Shown piece by piece: positions 42,972 to 50,658 of a stretch of DNA of 50,658 nucleotides. The notes under the pieces were generated by a model, which saw nothing but the letters and a program-made list of their open reading frames with translations, was not told the DNA's origin and did not search any database. The stretch is from an uncultured Neomegalonema sp. (GTDB lineage: Bacteria; Pseudomonadota; Alphaproteobacteria; Rhodobacterales; Rhodobacteraceae). The position numbers were made by a program, and so were the translations under genes. How positions within the stretch are numbered: the stretch's first letter is position 1; each line of letters starts with the position of its first letter. The stretch is taken from assembly GCA_937990185.1 (NCBI GenBank), contig CALKBI010000022.1:1-50658 (forward strand), written 5' to 3'.

Positions 42972-43943
42972 ATGAGCAGGTGGACAAGAAGGGCATTATT
43001 GCTTGGTTTGGGGGTAAGTGCGCTTGCATACGGTTGCACGACACCAGCATCTCAATTTACTGCGATCATTGAAGATAAATTTCCCCCCATTGGTCAATTT
43101 GTCGAAGTAGAAGATCCACAAACCGGGCAAATCTTGAGATTGCACTACGATAAGCGTGGGTCTGGTCCAGCTGTTGTGCTGATTCACGGTGCATCCGGAA
43201 ACCTGCGAGATTTCACTTTTTCACTCAGCGATGTTTTAGCCGCAGAGGGTTTTACGGCGATTGCGTTTGATCGACCCGGTTTTGGCTATTCTGACCGCGC
43301 GGATGGACCAAGCTTTATGCCGTCGGCTCAGGCGGCTGTGCTTCGTGCAGGAATTGATGCCCTCGGAATTCGTGCCCCTATTGTCATGGGGCATAGTTTT
43401 GGTGGCGCGGTGGCGACCGCTTGGGCAGTTGATGCGCCTGAAACTATCCAAGGGGCGGTCATGCTGGCCGGATTAACATATCCGTGGCCTGCTGGAGATA
43501 ACGCTTATCATGCGGCGGCATCTACTGCGGTATTCGGCCCGCCCATTAATGCTTTGGTTCGAAGACGTGCGCTGAAATCCGGTGCTGAGCGCGCCGTGGC
43601 TTGGGTTTTTCAACCGCAAGATCCGCCTGCTGGATATGCAGAGTATATTGGAGCGGAACTTGCTTCGCGGCCAAAGACTTTTCGGGAAAATGGACGCGAT
43701 ATCACGAATATTAATGAAGCTATGGAGAGCCTCATTCCGCGTTACCCTGGGATTGATGTGCCGATCGAATTAATCCATGGAACCGAGGATACGATCCTAC
43801 CGATAGAAGCGCACGCCCGGCGGTTTAAAGCTGCGTTACCGTCCGCGAATTTAACTGAATTACGGGGTGTTGGTCACATGGCTCATCATGCCGCGCCTGA
43901 AGAGTTGGTCGCCGCAGCAAAACGAATTCGTGATAAGAATTAA
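42972..43943 (+). CDS. Alpha/beta hydrolase, membrane-anchored or lipoprotein-like
   Basis: The 323-residue protein has an N-terminal export signal (RRALLLGLGVSALAYGCTTP) whose AYGC end resembles a lipobox. It has the alpha/beta-hydrolase motifs VVLIHGASGN (oxyanion), FDRPGFGYS, nucleophile Ser in MGHSFGGAV, Asp in HGTEDTILP and His in GVGHMAHH. The cap is helical (residues about 150-230). The substrate is unknown; members include esterases, lipases and epoxide hydrolases. AAGGAG before ATG 42972 sets the start. Its stop overlaps the convergent J-domain gene by four bases. Confidence 0.88.
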   Translation: MSRWTRRALLLGLGVSALAYGCTTPASQFTAIIEDKFPPIGQFVEVEDPQTGQILRLHYDKRGSGPAVVLIHGASGNLRDFTFSLSDVLAAEGFTAIAFDRPGFGYSDRADGPSFMPSAQAAVLRAGIDALGIRAPIVMGHSFGGAVATAWAVDAPETIQGAVMLAGLTYPWPAGDNAYHAAASTAVFGPPINALVRRRALKSGAERAVAWVFQPQDPPAGYAEYIGAELASRPKTFRENGRDITNINEAMESLIPRYPGIDVPIELIHGTEDTILPIEAHARRFKAALPSANLTELRGVGHMAHHAAPEELVAAAKRIRDKN

Positions 43944-44515
43944 GCTGCTTTAGCCGTCGCAATTAATATGCGGTAAGCGTTGTTGATTTCGGCGAGGCGT
44001 TCTGCGGCGAATTCAATTTTCTTCGGTGAGACTCCCAGACCACGCAGGCGGTCAGGGTGGTAAAGTTTAACCAACTTTCGATAAGCAGACGAAATTTCGT
44101 CCTTATCGGCGCTTGCTTTCAGGCCCAACATTTCAAGGGCATCATATTGTTCGCCGGTCCACTGAATTTTGCCATCCTGAGCAGCTTTTCTTTTTGCTTC
44201 TGCTTCTTCTTCAGCGCGGCGTTTTGCATTCTCTGCTTCGCGTTCTGCCCGGGCTTTTTCGGCAGCACTTTCATCAACTTTATCTTTGGTCTCAGCGCTT
44301 TCAGTACTGGTTATACGCTTGATGGAGGCGACGTTCATTAACGTATGCTCACCGTCATCGGTTTCGAAGTGCATAAAATGTTGCGCTTGCATCATTGTGC
44401 CGACGAAATCCATACCTTGCGGGACAGGTATAAAGCCTGTTGTCACACTGCCATCAGTGTGGTCAACGCGAACCGCATGGTTCTTTGTTGCTCTACGATA
44501 TCCCGAACTGGACAT
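43940..44515 (-). CDS. J-domain (DnaJ-like) protein with C-terminal J domain
   Basis: The 191-residue protein has an N-terminal domain of about 75 residues (YRRATKNHAVRVDHTDGS, VPQGMDFVGTMMQAQHF), then a coiled-coil-like Glu/Lys/Ala region (KARAEREAENAKRRAEEEAE), then a C-terminal J domain with the HPD at residues 153-155 (LVKLYHPDRLRG) that stimulates Hsp70 ATPase. A J domain at the C-terminus is the reverse of DnaJ. No zinc or substrate domain follows. GGAG lies six bases before ATG 44515, so this start is chosen over a GTG at 44551. It is divergent from the quinone oxidoreductase gene. Confidence 0.9.
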   Translation of the reverse strand: MSSSGYRRATKNHAVRVDHTDGSVTTGFIPVPQGMDFVGTMMQAQHFMHFETDDGEHTLMNVASIKRITSTESAETKDKVDESAAEKARAEREAENAKRRAEEEAEAKRKAAQDGKIQWTGEQYDALEMLGLKASADKDEISSAYRKLVKLYHPDRLRGLGVSPKKIEFAAERLAEINNAYRILIATAKAA

Positions 44516-44614
44516 TCTTACTCCATCGAAGCGCTTACGCGCCTTGGTCACAATTATTTTCTACAGTACAACAAAGTGGTAAACGCCCCGTGTTCAATCA
44601 GAGCGACAAAAAAT

Positions 44615-45619
44615 ATGCCCGAAATGCCGTCTTTAATATTAAGCGAATTCAATGGATTGGATGGATTATCCCATCAAAATGTGCCTATCCCAATCCCACG
44701 TGTCGGGGAAATTAGAGTTAAGATTTCAGCCTGTGGTTTAAATTTTGCCGATTTATTAATGACGAAGGGGACTTATCAACAAATGCCGTCCCTTCCATTC
44801 TCGCCAGGTGGTGAGGTTTGCGGGGTCGTTGATGCCGTTGGAGAAGACATTGACCCCGGTTGGCGGGGCACGCGCGTTGCGGCTTATTGCGGTTCCGGTG
44901 GTTTGGCTGAATATGTAGTTGTCAATGCAGCCTCTTGTGCGCCCGCCCCCCATGGTGTGAGCGATGAGGAGGTTGCTGCTATTCCCGTCGCTTATGGTTC
45001 GGCAGAATTAGCATTAGCGCGCCGCGCGGGGCTTCAAAATGGTGAAATCCTTGTTGTGGCGGGTGCTGGGGGCGGTGTTGGGCTGACGGCTGTTGAAATC
45101 GGCGCATTGATGGGAGCAAGAGTGATCGCCCTAGCTCGCGGTTCAGAGAAGGCGGTGGCGGCAGCAGATAAAGGCGCTGAGATTGTCCTTGATACGGATG
45201 AGTTTGATTTAAAAACCCCCGCGCTACGCGACAAAATTCTGACGTTAACGGGCGGGCACGGCGCGGATGTTATCTTTGATCCGGTGGGAGGCGAGCTAGG
45301 TAATGCCTTGCTGCGTGCCAGTGCATTTGAAGCGCGATATATGCCGATAGGATTTGCGTCGGGCGACGTACCTCAACTCAAAGCCAATCACCTCCTGGTT
45401 AAGAACGTCGATGTGCTTGGATTTTGGTGGGGAGCCTATTTTGAAAAAGCTCCAGAAGCGATGGCCGAAAGCTTGATGCGATTGTTTGACCTCGCTGCGG
45501 ATGGAAAAATCAAACCATTGGTATCCGATATTTTTCCATTGGATCGTGCGGTCGATGGCCTCCGATTAATTGAAGACAGAAAAGCAACCGGCAAAGTCGT
45601 GATCACGATGCAGCCTTGA
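44615..45619 (+). CDS. NADPH:quinone oxidoreductase (zinc-free MDR family)
   Basis: The 334-residue protein has the quinone reductase-like MDR motifs VKISACGLNFADLLMTKGTY, PFSPGGEVCGVVDAVGE, the NADPH-binding VVAGAGGGVGLTAVEIGAL and HGADVIFDPVGGELG. The zinc cysteine clusters are absent, as expected of QOR-type enzymes that reduce quinones or enones. ATG 44615 is used; a second ATG three codons on is possible. The longer frame extending upstream across the J-domain gene's 5' region is not credible. The promoter is in the 100-base divergent gap. Confidence 0.88.
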   Translation: MPEMPSLILSEFNGLDGLSHQNVPIPIPRVGEIRVKISACGLNFADLLMTKGTYQQMPSLPFSPGGEVCGVVDAVGEDIDPGWRGTRVAAYCGSGGLAEYVVVNAASCAPAPHGVSDEEVAAIPVAYGSAELALARRAGLQNGEILVVAGAGGGVGLTAVEIGALMGARVIALARGSEKAVAAADKGAEIVLDTDEFDLKTPALRDKILTLTGGHGADVIFDPVGGELGNALLRASAFEARYMPIGFASGDVPQLKANHLLVKNVDVLGFWWGAYFEKAPEAMAESLMRLFDLAADGKIKPLVSDIFPLDRAVDGLRLIEDRKATGKVVITMQP

Positions 45620-46042
45620 CAAGGTAGACTCTTACATTTTCGCGTTGATGACGGCATCCTCATTCCTAATGGAGCTTGCAAAGTCTTCGAGGCAGTTGAA
45701 AAGGGCGACGATATACAAAGACATAAGAGGGAGTTGGTTACGTTGTGAGAAATGGTACTTTGACTCAAGCCAAGCAGCATGGAAGAAATTTTTCTCACCA
45801 TTTATTCAATTTTTAAATTATTTAAAAGCGGTTTTACTTTTGAAATAATGGTGAATTTACTCAATAGCGTCACTGTTTTTATTAAATAATTTAATTTGAT
45901 ATGTAATTATCATTTATAACAATGAGTTGTAGTTTTTCGATGATATTTGAAAAATTTTGAATATTTAAAATACAAATTTTCAAGTTTTATATTATTAATA
46001 CACCGCCATGTAAGTAAATCGGATCTTCCAATGGAGAGTCTG
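45620..46042 (+). promoter_or_regulatory. AT-rich leader before the large surface protein gene
   Basis: No convincing gene is present in these 423 bases; a 67-codon frame at 45645-45848 has random-looking composition. From about 45800 the DNA is very AT-rich, in sharp contrast to its surroundings, with runs such as AATTTAATTT and several TATAAT-like hexamers. It probably contains the promoter of the large secreted protein. A GGAG at 46033-46036 serves as ribosome binding site for ATG 46043. Confidence 0.5.
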
Positions 46043-49000
46043 ATGGACCGTGCTTGTAAAGTTTTATTCCTTTTTGTTACTGCTTTTTATACAGGCATTC
46101 GGTTGCTTGTTGCGTTATCTTTTGGTGGTGTGGTTGCAAGTTTGTTCGAGACTAAAGCTGCAAGCGCAGCACCTTTTACCTGCTCGCCGAATGTGTATCT
46201 TTCGCAAGGTCCAAATTCCGGTCAGGATTTATATGATCTGACATTTCCCGGCGGAGTGACGAACCTTGGAGCGCCGATCCGTCCAAGCGGCGTTACAGGA
46301 TCGCAAGGCACATTTAATGCCATCGGATTTCGCGAAGTCGATGGTTTTATCTACGGCCTTGATCGCGATGAAAACCTGATCCGCATTGAGAGCGACGGCC
46401 AGCATGTCAGCCTTGGCGTCCCCACGGGGCTTCCCTTGTTGCCCAACGGGGGCAATGGTAGCAATTACGTCGCTGGCACGGTTGGCCCAGATGGTCTTTA
46501 TTATGTCTTATCCCAAACAGGCGCAGATGTAGTCCATGTCATTGATGTCGACTTAGAAGAAGTAATAGCGGACATTCCGCGCCCAAGAAGCTTTAATGGT
46601 GCAGATTTTGTAATAGATGCCCAAGGGCATTTTGCGTACCTCTACAGCACGCAGGGCGAAGAAACCCGCCGTCTTTCATTGACGAATGACAGCGGTGTCA
46701 CGCAAGGCACTGTCCAAAGTTTTGGAGGATCGACAGGCGAAAGTGGTACTTATGGTGCAGCCTATCTAGATGCAAATAATCGGTTCTTCATATCCAATAA
46801 TGACTCGAACAACATTTATGAAATCGACCTGGCAATAAACTCGGCAACTGGGCTACCTTCTGGTGCACCTGTTTTAGTCGCGACCGGATCATTTGGTGTT
46901 GACAGAAATGACGGTGCGTTTTGCCCAGGTGCGGAATTTCCCGTTGGTGCGCCGCCAACCAATGTAGTTGTCACCGCTTTCATTGATGTGAACGGAAACG
47001 ATGTTCACGATAGCACGGAACCGCTTTATGAAGGTGCTGATGCTGAACTTGAAGCAGGTGGAGTTGTTTTTTCAACGGCGACAACAGACACGGCTGGACG
47101 AGGACGCTTGAACAATCTGTCTGGGGGTTCAAATCGTCGAATTCGTCTGCGCCGAAATGGTCGGCTCGTTGCAGAGAAGTCTAACATTACTGTCCCGTCA
47201 GGAACGACCACCGAAGTCTTAATCCCAATCGATCCTTCAGGCAAAATCTACGACGCTGATACGCGTGACTTGATTGCTGGAGCGACGGTGACGATGACGG
47301 ACGCAAGTGGCGCTGCGCTGCCGGCGGTTTGTTTTAGCCCTAACTCGCAACAAGGACAGGTTACGGCGGCAGATGGTTTTTATCGCTTCGATATTGTTCC
47401 CGGTGCAGATACCCTCTGTCCGGCGATAGAAACTGAATACCGTATCGAAGTCAGCGCGACAGGGTTTGATGCGCCACCTTCGAGCGCGATCGCACCGCAG
47501 GCAGGCCCATACAACCCAATAGGGACGACGACAAACGAGATTGTTCCCAATACAGACCGTCCTGTGGGCGGCGAGCCAACAACATATTATACATCTTTCC
47601 TTCTCGGTCCTGGTGATCCGGACGTCGTGAACAACCACATTGCACTGGATGCGACCTCAAGCAATCCGCTGGCATCTCTGACACCCTTTACGTGCACGGG
47701 CGACTTCTATCAAATTCACGCAAGTCCAAGTGCTGTTTCACGTGTCGACCTGATCAATGGGAACTTTTCTACGCTTGGCAATACAGGTGAAGAACTCCGT
47801 GCGACAGGACTCGATCCGTCCACTGGGATTGCTTACGCAATCGGACGGGATACCAATGTTCTTTTCGCCATTGGCAATGATGGAACCGTAGTCAATTTGG
47901 GACCAGTGACAGACCTGCCAGCACGAAATTATGCGACGGGTGATTTCGGTCCGAATGGGTATTTCTATATTCGCGAGAATGGCAATAACCGGCCATTGGT
48001 TGCGGTCGATGTGAATGCTGTTGCTGTTGTCGAAGAATATGATCTGGCAGCGGGAAGTATTAATCCTAGCACTGCGGACATTGCGTTCAATCCTGCGGAT
48101 GGCAGTTTCTATACCGTGGAATCCTCACAAAATGACGCGGACCTTTTGCGCATCACGCTTAATGACAGCCCTACTAATCCAACATTTTCTGTCGTTGAAC
48201 TTGGCAAAACAGGGATTTCAACACGTGGGAATGGCGGCAATAATGTATTCGGGGCGATGTACGCCGATAATCAAGGCAGTGTATTCGGCATCAGAAATCG
48301 CAGCGGTCTCATGTATCAGTTTGATATCGGTACGGGTGCTCCTTTGATCGTTGGGCGAGCGGCAAGCACAGCTCAGAATGACGGATTCTTCTGTTCTGAT
48401 GCGGTCAATGTCATCCCGAGCGATTTCGGTGATGCCCAGACCGACGGAACCGTTGTTGATGGCATTACAACCAATTATGGCGAAGCCTCACAGGCCCGCG
48501 CTTCTGATGGCTTATTCATCGGCACGCAAGCGCCAACTCCGGAAGACAGCAATGTAAATGCATCCGACAATGCTGATGGCGACGCCAATGAAGAGGCGGT
48601 GCTTGTGGATGCGGTACGAAGCGAAACATCTTACACGGCAAGCGTCTCTGTGTTGAACGATACAGGCAGCGAAGCATTTCTCTGCGGGTTCATAGATGCA
48701 GGCGCAACAGATGGTTTTAATGGCGTATTTGATACGACGAGTGAGCGCGTATGCGTAGCGGTACCAACAAGTGGGGCAGCGCAGGATATTGACCTCGACT
48801 TTACAGGCCTCGATTTTAACGCCGCGCCTGGCTCATCTACATTTTTGCGACTTCGTCTTTCCAATGTTCAGTCCGAAGCGGAAGCCCCGACTGGGACGGG
48901 AGCCGCTATCGGAGAAGTCGAAGACTATGTGGTGGGTATAGAAGAAGAGGGCTTTGTGACCTCGCCCTTTATACCAGATGATCCGACAGCGCTGTGTTCT

Positions 49001-50572
49001 GCGAATTGGTATCGATGGACAACAACGAGACGGCAGTTCGACTCTACACGCAGTCCGGTAAACCCCACCACGCATGGTTTTTCCAGAATTCCGACCAATT
49101 TTGGCGCAAATATGTGGTATCAGCCCAACCGAGCGCGTGTGAGTGAACAGCTTGGCATCAGCTCACTATCTGAGCCTGCGGAAAGTAACGGAGATACAGG
49201 GGAGATCTTCTACGGCATCAAATACTACGAAATGGAGCCAAATACGTCTGCTGTCCTTCCAATACGGGACCCCGGCCTGTTCGAAGGTCACGCATTCGCT
49301 GCATTTGACAGTAACGGAAATCAATTAGGAAGATTTCCCACGGTCGCGAACGTAAATAGTGGTCTTCACTATGTGGCAAGCTTTAACGACAATGGACCGC
49401 AAATAAATCAAAATGGTGATGTTAAAAGAGGCGCGAGCTGGTCGGATAACGTCAATTTTCAAATTACCGTTCCGGCTGACGGGAAGGTTTATGTTCATTA
49501 CATCATCATTGATGAGACCACGGGTTCACGCGGTGCATTCCAATACTGTGCTCAGGATTATTCCGATGCTCCGTCTTCATACGGTCTCACGCGGCACAAT
49601 TATGATCTGGACCTACGTCTCGGAGTTGCCAAAGACGTTGATATTCTTGACTTTAGCGCAACTGGAACGGCTGCGATCGGAGATGATAACGATGGAGACG
49701 GTGACAATGACGAAGATGGCATCACGATTCCGGCGCTGACACAGGGCCAGATTGCGACGATCTCTGCGGAGGTCACTGGCGCAGGTGGTTTGTTGCAAGG
49801 TTGGATCGACTTTGATGGTAGCGGCACGTTCGAAGCCAGTGAGCAGGTGGCTGCTAATCTACGAGATGATGGCGCCGGTGGTGATGTAACCGCTGACGAT
49901 GGAACGATCACATTTGATGTGGCAGTGCCGGATAGTGCTGTCACTACACAAACCTTCGCGCGCTTTCGCTGGTCTACTACAGCCGGATTGGATGCAACTA
50001 CCGCCGCGCCAGATGGAGAAGTCGAAGACTATACGGTGACGATTGAAGAAGCGCCGCGTGTCTTCTCTTGTTCGGCAGACGTTGACATCTGGTACGGAAA
50101 CGATGAGTCTGGCAGCGTTGATGCCGATGAGTTTCTCGATGCTTTGGATTTCGTCTATCAAGTCACTGATGAGTTCTATCACAGTGCAGCGGATGGGGCA
50201 CAAAGTGGTATCATCGGTTGGGGCTCTGACCCGTCGCCGACGGATATTATTGTACCGATCTCTGAGACTCTGTTCGATCAGGACGACTCGGGTTTGATGT
50301 CAGATCCCGGTGGTCCTATTGTTGACGGCGACGGTCTCGGTATTCGCGAAGCTTATAGTGTGCGCGCAAGTACCAGCACCGGAACCATTTTGGCGAGAGC
50401 GACAAACCGTCTGGCAAACCTGATTAACGGTAGTAATGGTCGACGGACAGGAATTCCACAGGTGGCTGTAATCCTGACAGATGCTCCGGCAAGTCAGATC
50501 AACAATGAAGGATTGGTAATCATCCCCGAAAACCATAGGGTTGAAAATTGGACTTCTCCGGCGTTTGATTGA
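46043..50572 (+). CDS. Very large secreted multidomain protein (GEVED, VWA), apparently truncated by an IS
   Basis: The 1509-residue protein starts at ATG 46043 with a signal-like segment (CKVLFLFVTAFYTGIRLL, cleavage near AASA, residue 42). Order of parts: a repeat-propeller-like unit (about 43-310, start PFTCSPNVYLSQ), Cna-B-like beta segments (about 315-540: DVNGNDVHDSTEP, SGKIYDADTRD), a second propeller unit (about 548-790: PFTCTGDFYQIHAS), a GEVED domain (about 792-960: DFGDAQTD, GEVEDYVV), an unknown beta domain (960-1170), a second GEVED domain with Asp-rich DDNDGDGDNDEDG (1171-1330) and a VWA domain (from 1343, WYGNDESGSVDADEF). The last eight codons come from an IS3-family end at 50549, so the VWA domain is probably cut short. 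The intact protein was likely cell-surface. Confidence 0.85.
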   Translation: MDRACKVLFLFVTAFYTGIRLLVALSFGGVVASLFETKAASAAPFTCSPNVYLSQGPNSGQDLYDLTFPGGVTNLGAPIRPSGVTGSQGTFNAIGFREVDGFIYGLDRDENLIRIESDGQHVSLGVPTGLPLLPNGGNGSNYVAGTVGPDGLYYVLSQTGADVVHVIDVDLEEVIADIPRPRSFNGADFVIDAQGHFAYLYSTQGEETRRLSLTNDSGVTQGTVQSFGGSTGESGTYGAAYLDANNRFFISNNDSNNIYEIDLAINSATGLPSGAPVLVATGSFGVDRNDGAFCPGAEFPVGAPPTNVVVTAFIDVNGNDVHDSTEPLYEGADAELEAGGVVFSTATTDTAGRGRLNNLSGGSNRRIRLRRNGRLVAEKSNITVPSGTTTEVLIPIDPSGKIYDADTRDLIAGATVTMTDASGAALPAVCFSPNSQQGQVTAADGFYRFDIVPGADTLCPAIETEYRIEVSATGFDAPPSSAIAPQAGPYNPIGTTTNEIVPNTDRPVGGEPTTYYTSFLLGPGDPDVVNNHIALDATSSNPLASLTPFTCTGDFYQIHASPSAVSRVDLINGNFSTLGNTGEELRATGLDPSTGIAYAIGRDTNVLFAIGNDGTVVNLGPVTDLPARNYATGDFGPNGYFYIRENGNNRPLVAVDVNAVAVVEEYDLAAGSINPSTADIAFNPADGSFYTVESSQNDADLLRITLNDSPTNPTFSVVELGKTGISTRGNGGNNVFGAMYADNQGSVFGIRNRSGLMYQFDIGTGAPLIVGRAASTAQNDGFFCSDAVNVIPSDFGDAQTDGTVVDGITTNYGEASQARASDGLFIGTQAPTPEDSNVNASDNADGDANEEAVLVDAVRSETSYTASVSVLNDTGSEAFLCGFIDAGATDGFNGVFDTTSERVCVAVPTSGAAQDIDLDFTGLDFNAAPGSSTFLRLRLSNVQSEAEAPTGTGAAIGEVEDYVVGIEEEGFVTSPFIPDDPTALCSANWYRWTTTRRQFDSTRSPVNPTTHGFSRIPTNFGANMWYQPNRARVSEQLGISSLSEPAESNGDTGEIFYGIKYYEMEPNTSAVLPIRDPGLFEGHAFAAFDSNGNQLGRFPTVANVNSGLHYVASFNDNGPQINQNGDVKRGASWSDNVNFQITVPADGKVYVHYIIIDETTGSRGAFQYCAQDYSDAPSSYGLTRHNYDLDLRLGVAKDVDILDFSATGTAAIGDDNDGDGDNDEDGITIPALTQGQIATISAEVTGAGGLLQGWIDFDGSGTFEASEQVAANLRDDGAGGDVTADDGTITFDVAVPDSAVTTQTFARFRWSTTAGLDATTAAPDGEVEDYTVTIEEAPRVFSCSADVDIWYGNDESGSVDADEFLDALDFVYQVTDEFYHSAADGAQSGIIGWGSDPSPTDIIVPISETLFDQDDSGLMSDPGGPIVDGDGLGIREAYSVRASTSTGTILARATNRLANLINGSNGRRTGIPQVAVILTDAPASQINNEGLVIIPENHRVENWTSPAFD

Positions 50573-50658
50573 CGCGGAGAATGAGATGAAGAAATCGAGA
50601 TTTAGCGACGCGCAGATACTGGCGATTCTGAAGCAGGGCGAGAGCGGTGTTCCGGTTG
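50549..50658 (+). mobile_element. IS3-family insertion sequence, left end only
   Basis: The element appears to begin at TGGACTTCTCC (50549), followed by a hairpin of TTCTCC-G-GCG with CGC-GGAGAA (50554-50581) and the transposase orfA start at 50586. It continues beyond the right edge. The exact left border is inferred from the TG start and spacing to orfA and could shift by some bases. Confidence 0.65.
50586..50658 (+). CDS. IS3-family transposase OrfA, N-terminus (runs off right edge)
   Basis: The frame begins MKKSRFSDAQILAILKQGE and continues SGVPV to the edge. This is the helix-turn-helix start of IS3-family (IS407-like) OrfA proteins, which typically read M(K/R)-(K/R)-S-R-F-(S/T)-(D/E)-x-Q-I. 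The start is preceded by GGAGAATGAG. Only about 24 residues are visible, so intactness cannot be judged. Confidence 0.88.
   Translation, partial: MKKSRFSDAQILAILKQGESGVPV

Noticed and set aside
44345..44614. N-terminal extension of the quinone oxidoreductase
   Set aside because: It lies antisense to the J-domain gene start and has no family similarity.
45645..45848. 67-codon frame in the AT-rich leader
   Set aside because: Composition is unlike protein and no ribosome binding site was seen.

Overview
The window looks like chromosomal DNA of a moderate-GC, probably marine alphaproteobacterium. The evidence is a DUF1476 gene (the ATP synthase zeta-subunit family typical of Alphaproteobacteria), a DksA with a degenerate zinc finger, an aerobic-type cobalamin gene set (bluB, cobW, cobN, cobO) and a close match to DmdA, the enzyme that demethylates the algal osmolyte DMSP. 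No rRNA genes, CRISPR arrays or prophage modules were seen.

Layout. Bases 1-3267 are an accessory segment: the 5' part of an acidic low-complexity protein running off the left edge, two decayed IS6-family remnants lying head to head, and an orphan 408-residue protein. The segment ends exactly at the 3' end of a tRNA-Tyr gene, a common integration boundary. Bases 3.5-9 kb hold housekeeping and stress genes: an RlmB-type rRNA methyltransferase, the zeta-subunit homologue, a DUF2256 zinc-ribbon ORF that seems to start on AUC and overlaps an iron-sulfur (6-4) photolyase, dksA and ppx/gppA. Bases 9-11 kb carry a DUF2182 / secreted protein / DUF1326 cassette.

Bases 10.9-19.5 kb are a co-directional run: dmdA, an acyl-CoA synthetase (DmdB candidate), a LysE exporter, a VOC protein, an MFS transporter, a 565-residue unknown, a DUF3726 protein and an orphan BMP-type binding protein. 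A bidirectional terminator closes it. Bases 19.6-26.4 kb are mostly on the minus strand: an FAH-family hydrolase, a secreted trypsin-like protease, pyruvate kinase, an ArfB-like ribosome rescue factor, a small unknown, a GST and an M23 peptidase. Two tandem paralogous secreted proteins lie on the plus strand among them.

Bases 26.5-33.3 kb are a cobalamin-riboswitch operon: hupE, bluB, cobW, an unknown secreted Cys protein, cobN. It is followed by an ECF sigma factor overlapping a membrane VWA protein whose N-terminus sits where an anti-sigma factor would be, then a proline-rich lipoprotein, cobO and a KdsB-like gene. Bases 38.8-45.6 kb hold a PPOX flavoprotein, a double-PilZ protein, a zinc alcohol dehydrogenase, a metY-type sulfhydrylase, a lipoprotein-like alpha/beta hydrolase, a C-terminal J-domain protein and a quinone oxidoreductase. 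The window ends with an AT-rich leader and a very large secreted multidomain protein (GEVED and VWA domains) that appears to be cut by an IS3-family element entering at the right edge.
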